A stretch of DNA of 6,086 bases from Candidatus Thorarchaeota archaeon MP11T_1 (GTDB lineage: Archaea > Asgardarchaeota > Thorarchaeia > Thorarchaeales > Thorarchaeaceae), in assembly GCA_002825515.1 (NCBI GenBank), contig PJET01000101.1:1-6086 (forward strand). Direction: 5' to 3'. The notes beneath the pieces are model-generated. The model was given only the letters and a program-made list of their open reading frames with translations, made no database searches and was not told the origin of the DNA. A program made the translations under genes and the position numbers. The stretch's first letter is position 1; the number at the start of each line of letters is the position of its first letter. Of the stretch, positions 1-4,705 are shown one piece after another.

Positions 1-30
1 AATCTCGCTTGAAGAGTGGTTTGTGCCTGT

Positions 31-618
31 TCATTGAGTCTGTTTAGAACTAGACCTTCCAAGCCAGTGGTTACTCCAGAGATTGTTGTTTCGATAGTAG
101 ATTAGAATTGGAAGCCAAGCAATTATCATGACTGCGCTAGTAAGTCTATTTGCCATCCAAAAAGCAGCGCCATTGATGGATCCATAAGGAGTGAAAAAAA
201 GCACAAGTGGGCCCACAACATCAAAGGGGTCAATCCATGGCCACAATATAGGATTATACCAGTGCATAGGATAGTCCAGTAGGAGATGCGAGAGAACACC
301 AATAAGACAAGACACAATTAGCATACCAGAAAAGCTACAGGTTTCTTTCAACTCGTTTCTATCAACCTGAAATATTGTGGAGATAATAGGAGGATACAAC
401 AACCAAGTGACGACAACTGCAAGGAGTGTACCAACCGAAACAGCTCCTACTAGACTATGGAGGAGAAAATGGTCTGGTAGATCACTAAAAAAAATCCACA
501 TTAGTGGGACTTCGATGTCGGGAATTACAGATCCGACAACCAATCCCGGTAACTGAAGTTTCTTGCTGGTCTTAGACAGACCGAATGCAAGAGGATAGTG
601 GAGTGGTGTGATTGGCAT
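31..618 (-). CDS. DUF4184-like multi-pass membrane protein
   Basis: A 195-residue hydrophobic protein with about five hydrophobic stretches (roughly residues 23-43, 53-77, 97-117, 130-143 and 158-175). Its opening, with His7 after MPITPL, then LPGLVVGSVIPD ending at Asp34, a histidine pair at 50 and 54, and SHLLLDYPMH (His111, Asp115, His119), matches the layout I know from DUF4184 and the related YdjM/DUF457 membrane-bound metal-dependent hydrolase group. The spaced His and Asp residues could form a metal site at the membrane, but no substrate is established. The ATG at 618 is chosen because MPxTxxH is the usual family start. The upstream AGGT at 623-626 lies only 4 nt away, so the ribosome site is weak. 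It is transcribed divergently from the carbonic anhydrase gene. Family assignment is by memory of motifs; the enzymatic role is inference. Confidence 0.7.
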   Translation of the reverse strand: MPITPLHYPLAFGLSKTSKKLQLPGLVVGSVIPDIEVPLMWIFFSDLPDHFLLHSLVGAVSVGTLLAVVVTWLLYPPIISTIFQVDRNELKETCSFSGMLIVSCLIGVLSHLLLDYPMHWYNPILWPWIDPFDVVGPLVLFFTPYGSINGAAFWMANRLTSAVMIIAWLPILIYYRNNNLWSNHWLGRSSSKQTQ

Positions 619-649
619 TATGACCTGTCTCTTGATGCTCTAGACTCAG

Positions 650-660
650 TTCATATTTAG
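650..660. promoter_or_regulatory. Shared TATA-like element of a divergent promoter
   Basis: The A/T-rich element CATATTTAG lies between two divergent genes and reads as a TATA-like box on either strand (CTAAATATG on minus). With the usual archaeal distance of about 25 nt, initiation would fall near 681 on plus, giving a leader of about 26 nt before the ATG at 708, and near 630 on minus, giving a leader of about 12 nt before the ATG at 618. No clear BRE is visible on either side, so the call rests on position and base composition only. Confidence 0.4.
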
Positions 661-695
661 ATACTCTTAAAGAAGGAACATTGTACCAAAAAGGC

Positions 696-700
696 AAGGT
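696..700 (+). promoter_or_regulatory. Ribosome binding site deciding the ATG at 708
   Basis: AAGGT sits 7 nt before the ATG at 708. The same spacing is seen for the two clearest ribosome sites in the window (minus strand, before 4543 and 2793), which supports this start over the in-frame TTG at 681. Confidence 0.5.
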
Positions 701-707
701 GTCAAGA

Positions 708-1235
708 ATGGGACTATACGAGTTCGACGGAAAAACACCAAAGGTCAATCCTGAAGCCTACGTATCACCCCGAGCCTCTCTGATTGGGAACATCGAGATT
801 GGAGCTGATTCCAGTATATGGGAGTTTGCTGTAATGAGAGCTGACATGAACATAATTCGTGTTGGAAAAGGGACATCAATCCAAGACAATTGTACAGTAC
901 ACACTACTTTCATGAATCCAACCATCATTGGGGACTATGTCACTTGTGGACATAATAGCGTGATTCATGCATGTGAGATTGGAGACCGGACCGTTGTTGG
1001 GATGGGCGCAATAGTCTTGGATGGTGCAAAAGTTGGTAGTGATTGTGTTATTGGAGCCGGATCAGTTGTCACAGAAAGAACAGTCATCCCCGATGGAAGT
1101 CTGGTCCTTGGCATTCCTGGAAAGATCATCAAGGAAGTTTCGGACTCAATGAAAGAGGCATTCAAGGCAGGAGCTGATCTGTACATAGAGCTGGGCAAAC
1201 AACACAAAGCTTCCGAATCAGGGAAGCCCGAATAG
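708..1235 (+). CDS. Gamma-class carbonic anhydrase-like protein
   Basis: A 175-residue left-handed beta-helix protein of the gamma-carbonic anhydrase family, which interconverts CO2 and bicarbonate as a zinc- or iron-bearing trimer in the cytoplasm. The three expected metal ligands are present: His65 in CTVHTT, and His82 and His87 in CGHNSVIH. The conserved Arg44-x-Asp46 and Gln59-Asp60-Asn61 are also there, followed by hexapeptide repeats through GMGAIVLDGAKVG and a C-terminal helix. The short gap between the first and second histidine shows that the acidic loop of Methanosarcina Cam is absent, so it belongs with the short CamH/YrdA/PaaY-like forms, whose activity is not always proven. The ATG at 708 is preferred: it has AAGGT at 696-700 with 7-nt spacing and gives the typical start (MGLYEFDGKTPK). 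An upstream in-frame TTG at 681 would add nine atypical residues. The metal site is clear; the catalytic role is inferred. Confidence 0.9.
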   Translation: MGLYEFDGKTPKVNPEAYVSPRASLIGNIEIGADSSIWEFAVMRADMNIIRVGKGTSIQDNCTVHTTFMNPTIIGDYVTCGHNSVIHACEIGDRTVVGMGAIVLDGAKVGSDCVIGAGSVVTERTVIPDGSLVLGIPGKIIKEVSDSMKEAFKAGADLYIELGKQHKASESGKPE

Positions 1236-1343
1236 ACTAGGGAGCAGGTCCATCTGTATCTCGTTTGGCTGCTTCTACGGAGTTAGTTCCACCTGACAAA
1301 TCTAATATCATACAATGTTTCCACAAGGCTGAGGATAACAACT
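1236..1343. other. Short intergenic gap without a clear signal
   Basis: This stretch separates the carbonic anhydrase gene from the downstream membrane-anchored zinc-ribbon gene on the same strand. I see no strong hairpin followed by T residues, so co-transcription cannot be excluded. The sequence CTAATATCAT near 1301-1310 is a possible weak TATA box, and GAGGAT at 1331-1336 is a plausible ribosome site 7 nt before the ATG at 1344. Confidence 0.4.
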
Positions 1344-2117
1344 ATGCATCGAAGACAACTATTCCTTATGACTTGTTTCGTCTTGTCAATGTTTGTGCTA
1401 GTAGGCACAGTATCCGCCCAATCCAGTCTTGTGGCGAACATAGCTCGAACTGATGAACATGTGTGGGGTGGTAACACTAACAGCTATGTTGCTGACCTAG
1501 AAGCAGGCCATTGGACGGTGGTTGTTAACGCAGACTCATTCTGGGGGCTTCAAGTCAAGGTCACTGTTGCTACTGATAGCGATTATACCAACATAATTGC
1601 AGAGAGTGGAACAGACTATGGAAACTTCCCCCAAGTTGACTTTAGCTTAGTTTCCAACACTACGGTATATATCGGTGTAACTGAGAATTCTGTGTATTCT
1701 GACACTAGCGGGTTCTATAGTGTAGGCGTTTATGATGACGCTCACATTCCAGGTTTTTTCCAATCATTAGGATTCTTTGACTGGATAATCATAATCATAG
1801 TTGTATCTGTTCTGTTTCCTCTTTGCATTGGTTTGTACGCGTGTCGACGATCACGTCGGTCGATTCAACCAGTACGAATGGGCCGTCGCAGGAGGATTGA
1901 CAGCATTCTAATCGAGGCTCCAATGCATGTAATTCCAGATGAACACCAAGAAAACGTTCGGACTCATGGAAGTCAGACAACGACAGTCCGTTTACCACTG
2001 AAATGTCCCTCATGTGGTGCTGAGATTTCACATGAGAGTGTGGATTGGGTTGGTCCCCTTGAGGCTCAGTGTGGTTATTGTGGTGGGACCATGAGAGCAA
2101 CATTCGAGAGGATCTGA
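1344..2117 (+). CDS. Secreted beta-domain protein with membrane helix and cytoplasmic zinc ribbon
   Basis: A 257-residue type I membrane protein that I cannot assign to a named family. Residues 1-25 form a signal peptide: basic MHRRQ, a hydrophobic core, and a VSA cleavage site before Gln26. Residues 26-145 would lie outside the cell and alternate short beta-like strands with turns (ADLEAGHWTVVV, NTTVYIGVTENS, SGFYSVGVYD), a pattern reminiscent of pre-peptidase C-terminal (PPC-like) beta-sandwiches. A single membrane helix spans about 147-167, followed by a very basic stop-transfer stretch (RRSRRS, RRRR). The cytoplasmic tail ends in a zinc ribbon with CPSCG (Cys221, Cys224) and CGYCGG (Cys243, Cys246). 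An outside domain linked to an inside zinc ribbon suggests a sensor or a scaffold, but that is inference. The ATG at 1344 is supported by the signal peptide and GAGGAT 7 nt upstream. A strong terminator follows at 2129. Confidence 0.85.
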   Translation: MHRRQLFLMTCFVLSMFVLVGTVSAQSSLVANIARTDEHVWGGNTNSYVADLEAGHWTVVVNADSFWGLQVKVTVATDSDYTNIIAESGTDYGNFPQVDFSLVSNTTVYIGVTENSVYSDTSGFYSVGVYDDAHIPGFFQSLGFFDWIIIIIVVSVLFPLCIGLYACRRSRRSIQPVRMGRRRRIDSILIEAPMHVIPDEHQENVRTHGSQTTTVRLPLKCPSCGAEISHESVDWVGPLEAQCGYCGGTMRATFERI

Positions 2118-2128
2118 AAGAAACCTTG

Positions 2129-2146
2129 GGGGAGGGAAACCTCCCC
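2129..2146. terminator. Bidirectional GAAA-loop terminator between convergent genes
   Basis: A perfect 7-bp stem, GGGGAGG (2129-2135) with CCTCCCC (2140-2146), closes a GAAA tetraloop. It lies 11 nt after the stop of the plus-strand gene and 11 nt after the stop of the minus-strand gene. A T-rich run follows on plus (TGCTTCTTGTTCT) and a shorter one on minus (GGTTTCTTTC), so it can serve both. Confidence 0.75.
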
Positions 2147-2157
2147 TGCTTCTTGTT

Positions 2158-2793
2158 CTATTGATCAAAGACCTTCAAGAGATAATATCCCTGGAATACA
2201 GACCAAAGTACGAGACCATAGATCGCAGTCTTCTGCCAGATTGGAGATGCAAAATACATTGATGCGATTCCAAACAAGCCAACTATGTGAAGGATACAAA
2301 TGATGACGATGACAAATCCAATCAACCCATAGATGGTCTTGTATTCACTAGTCAATACAGTAGCAACTGAATAAAACAGAATACCCAACATTATGAATAT
2401 GAAGAAGTAGATTGTAGACCATCCATGCAGAAAAGGTAGGACATCCGCTGCGAAAATGGCAAGGGCTGACAGAAACGGTGCCGATATAAGACAAAAGACA
2501 GTTCCAAGTCCGCTCAATACTTTGAGCACCATTGTTTCTGTGAATAATGTACGTATTGTAAAAGTGAATGGAACCAAACAGATTGCCGCACCTGTGCATG
2601 CAGTCACGAAGAGAAAGTAGTTCAACATTGATGGAGTGCTATTGATGACTGTGAATCCAAGAGCACTAATAGGGTATTCAAAGAACAAATAACCTCCTGG
2701 AAAGGTAAACATCGCAATTGTGGTGAGTACAACCCAGATTGTTCCACAAAGTATTCCTAGATATGCCCCAATTCTTTTCCATGATGGAGCCAA
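2158..2793 (-). CDS. Six-helix DUF998-like membrane protein
   Basis: A 211-residue membrane protein with six predicted helices at about residues 8-29, 56-80, 88-115, 122-146, 152-175 and 187-207. The segment FEYPISALGFT after the first helix, the Asn/Ser-rich stretch leading into helix 2, and LHGWSTIYFF at the start of helix 4 resemble DUF998 family proteins, whose function is unknown. The start is TTG at 2793, one base after the TAA of the upstream acyl-CoA ligase gene. GAGAGGT (2801-2807) lies 7 nt ahead of it, and starting at the next Met (residue 28) would remove the first helix, so the TTG is well supported. Translation is probably coupled to the ligase. A role in lipid handling or in the membrane near acyl-CoA synthesis is a guess from context only. 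Family call is moderate. Confidence 0.75.
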   Translation of the reverse strand: MAPSWKRIGAYLGILCGTIWVVLTTIAMFTFPGGYLFFEYPISALGFTVINSTPSMLNYFLFVTACTGAAICLVPFTFTIRTLFTETMVLKVLSGLGTVFCLISAPFLSALAIFAADVLPFLHGWSTIYFFIFIMLGILFYSVATVLTSEYKTIYGLIGFVIVIICILHIVGLFGIASMYFASPIWQKTAIYGLVLWSVFQGYYLLKVFDQ

Positions 2794-2794
2794 G

Positions 2795-4543
2795 TTACTT
2801 ACCTCTCTCTTTGAGTTCCTCCTCTAGAAGCACACGTCTCAGTACTTTACCCACATTACTAAGGGGTAGTGTTTCCACGATTTTGACTTCTTTCGGTCGT
2901 TTGTACCCTGCCATCTTGTCCCTTGCCCATTCTATGAACTCCTCTGGTGTAGCAGTTTCTCCTTCCTTCAATTGGATGTATACCTTGACAAACTCGTTAC
3001 TGGGATCATCATCTCTAGGAATTCCGACAGCGGCTGCCAGCTTTATCTTAGGATGGGTGAACAGGATGTCCTCAATCTCTCGTGGGTATGCCTTCATACC
3101 ACCAACGTTGATCATCTGTTTCTTTCTGTCACTGATGAATGTGTAACCATTCTCATCCATATGACCGACGTCTCCAGTAAGGAAGAACCTCTTGCCTCCA
3201 AAATCGCGCATCACGGCCTCAGTTTCTTCGGGTTTTCTCCAATAACCCGAGAATACCTGTGGTCCATGGATTGCAATCTCTCCAATCTCACCAATTGGCA
3301 TCTCTTTTGTCCCTGTGTCTATGTCAACAATCTTACAGATGGTGTCGGACAGTGGAATTCCAATTGAACCAAATTTCCTGTACTTTTTGTTTGTTGGATT
3401 GATGTGTGTCACTGGTGAGGTTTCTGTGAGACCATACCCCTCAAACAATATCGCCCCAGTCACATCTTCAAATGCCTTAGCCACCTCGGGGGGTAACGGA
3501 GCAGCTCCAGAGCCGCATATACTAATCTCAGATAAGTCATATTTCCCAACATTTGGATGATTGGCAATTCCAGCATAGAGCGCAGGCACACAATTGAACA
3601 CGGTACACTTTGTCTTCTCCAACTCTTCTAATAGGTCAGAGAGTGGTGGATTCCCAGCCCTTGGATCTGGAATGGCTACAAGCTGACCAGCAAACCAGGT
3701 CGCCGAGAGCATACTGAGTGTCATACCATAGCTGTGGTACCATGGTATAGCTCCAACATATACCTCTTCTCCATACCGGACCCCCCCCTCTCTTCCTGTA
3801 TCCTCTTCTTTCAGGTATACCCACTCTATAATCTGAAGTACATTTGTAGTAAGATTGTAGTGAGAGAGTTTTGCGCCCTTTGGTGTCCCTGTTGTTCCGC
3901 CTGTATAGATCAGTACTGCAGTATCTCTTGGGTTAATATCGACCTGTGGTGGTATTGGTTCGTATTCAGCTAGAATGTTCTCATAGAATAGAGTCTTGTC
4001 CTCTTCATAGTACGGACTCTTGGGTATCTTTCCAAGGAGCCCTCCAATGACCGCTTTAGCTTTAGAGAGGAATGGTTTGATACTACAAACAACTACAGTA
4101 TGGACCGGTGTTCCCTTGATGGCTTCGTATGCAGTTGGTGTGAAGGTTGGATGGTCGAGTGCGAAAACAATCTTAGATTCAGTGTCGTTCAATTGGTAGT
4201 TTAGTTCACCTGCTTTGTACATCGGATTACAAGTCACAACCTTCGCTCCTGTCTTCAGAATACCAAAGAAGATAGCTGGGAAGTGGGGTACATTGGGCAA
4301 GAAGATTGCAACACTATCGCCTTCCTTGATCCCTTTACTTGCCAAGAAGTTGGCTATTCTGTCTGAGTGTTCCTTGACTTCCCTGAAAGTCTGCGTTTTT
4401 CCCATAAACACAGTGTAAGGGAGGTTTCCGCTCTTCTCTGCTGACCTGTCTAGCATCTCAAACAGTGGTTCCTCTGGATAATCAAGCGTCGGGGATGCAG
4501 TTTCAGGCCATGATTCTTTCTTCTGCCAATATGCTTCGTCCAT
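2795..4543 (-). CDS. FadD-type long-chain acyl-CoA ligase
   Basis: A complete 582-residue AMP-forming ligase of the ANL superfamily. It should activate a fatty acid with ATP to an acyl-adenylate, then transfer the acyl group to CoA in the cytoplasm or at the inner membrane face. Motifs in order: P-loop YTGGTTGTPKG (213-223), PWYHSYG (267-273), GYGLTETSP (369-377), TGD with Asp458, the hinge region SDRKKQMINVGG (471-482) and the C-terminal catalytic Lys566 in NVGKVLRR. Length is normal for the FadD group. One oddity: residue 476 is Gln where the paralogue and most family members have Asp (RKKD). The ATG at 4543 has AAGGAGAG 7 nt upstream. The gene heads a likely two-gene operon with the DUF998-like gene and has its own promoter region after a terminator. 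Chain-length preference cannot be read from the sequence. Confidence 0.93.
   Translation of the reverse strand: MDEAYWQKKESWPETASPTLDYPEEPLFEMLDRSAEKSGNLPYTVFMGKTQTFREVKEHSDRIANFLASKGIKEGDSVAIFLPNVPHFPAIFFGILKTGAKVVTCNPMYKAGELNYQLNDTESKIVFALDHPTFTPTAYEAIKGTPVHTVVVCSIKPFLSKAKAVIGGLLGKIPKSPYYEEDKTLFYENILAEYEPIPPQVDINPRDTAVLIYTGGTTGTPKGAKLSHYNLTTNVLQIIEWVYLKEEDTGREGGVRYGEEVYVGAIPWYHSYGMTLSMLSATWFAGQLVAIPDPRAGNPPLSDLLEELEKTKCTVFNCVPALYAGIANHPNVGKYDLSEISICGSGAAPLPPEVAKAFEDVTGAILFEGYGLTETSPVTHINPTNKKYRKFGSIGIPLSDTICKIVDIDTGTKEMPIGEIGEIAIHGPQVFSGYWRKPEETEAVMRDFGGKRFFLTGDVGHMDENGYTFISDRKKQMINVGGMKAYPREIEDILFTHPKIKLAAAVGIPRDDDPSNEFVKVYIQLKEGETATPEEFIEWARDKMAGYKRPKEVKIVETLPLSNVGKVLRRVLLEEELKERGK
2801..2807 (-). 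promoter_or_regulatory. Ribosome binding site for the TTG start at 2793
   Basis: GAGAGGT on the minus strand lies inside the last codons of the acyl-CoA ligase gene, 7 nt before the TTG. This supports both the unusual start codon and translational coupling across the 1-nt gap between the genes. Confidence 0.65.
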
Positions 4544-4550
4544 TTCTCAA

Positions 4551-4558
4551 CTCTCCTT
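4551..4558 (-). promoter_or_regulatory. Strong ribosome binding site for the ligase at 4543
   Basis: AAGGAGAG on the minus strand ends 7 nt before the ATG at 4543. It is the strongest Shine-Dalgarno-like match in the window and fixes this start. Confidence 0.75.
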
Positions 4559-4583
4559 AATCTATTCGATAATAGTAAGATAA

Positions 4584-4606
4584 CTTAGCTGTCCAGTATA
4601 GCTAAG
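4584..4606. promoter_or_regulatory. Inverted repeat, candidate operator
   Basis: A perfect 7-bp inverted repeat, CTTAGCT (4584-4590) and AGCTAAG (4600-4606), with a 9-nt spacer. It lies 41-63 nt upstream of the ligase start at 4543, just downstream of a TATA-like box, where initiation would be expected. The size and place suit a dimeric repressor such as a TetR- or FadR-like fatty-acid regulator. It could instead fold as a small hairpin in the leader RNA. No run of T follows, so it is not a terminator. Confidence 0.4.
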
Positions 4607-4629
4607 CTCACTGATATTTGTTGAGGATG

Positions 4630-4640
4630 CTTTTAAAAGG
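4630..4640 (-). promoter_or_regulatory. TATA-like box for the ligase at 4543
   Basis: CCTTTTAAAAG on the minus strand, containing a 10-bp palindrome, resembles an archaeal TATA box. It would place initiation near 4608, about 65 nt before the ATG. A second candidate, AAATATCA around 4612-4620 on minus, would place it near 4591. Which one is used cannot be decided from sequence alone. Confidence 0.4.
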
Positions 4641-4667
4641 GGACAAAATGAATGAAAAAGATGAAAG

Positions 4668-4693
4668 TTGGGGAGGGACAATCCCTTCCCCAA
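4668..4693 (-). terminator. Terminator of the second acyl-CoA ligase gene
   Basis: TTGGGGAGGGA (4668-4678) pairs with TCCCTTCCCCAA (4682-4693), leaving one bulged base and a CAA loop. It begins 12 nt after the TAA at 4706 in the minus direction and is followed there by the T-rich CTTTCATCTTTTTC. It separates the two ligase genes into distinct transcripts, at least in part. Confidence 0.7.
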
Positions 4694-4705
4694 ATTCCAA
4701 TAGTT

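Noticed and set aside
681..707. Upstream TTG start for the carbonic anhydrase
   Set aside because: It adds nine residues not typical of the family and coincides with the predicted transcription start; the ATG at 708 has a well-spaced AAGGT.
1243..1274. Possible hairpin AGCAG...CTGCT after the carbonic anhydrase gene
   Set aside because: Only 5 bp with a loop over 20 nt and no T run afterwards; too weak for a terminator.
1265..1453. Small plus-strand reading frame overlapping the start of the zinc-ribbon gene
   Set aside because: It overlaps the signal-peptide region of a well-supported gene in another frame, has no good ribosome site and no recognisable protein features.
2739..3146. Plus-strand reading frame antisense to the complete ligase
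   Set aside because: It is a Ser/Leu-rich shadow of the conserved ligase frame. A matching frame appears antisense to the same region of the paralogue (4767-5069), as expected from the shared coding sequence.
3728..3755. Imperfect palindrome around TAGCTGTGGTACCATGGTATAGCT
   Set aside because: It lies in the conserved PWYHSYG codons of the ligase and is explained by coding sequence; a similar stretch occurs at the same place in the paralogue.
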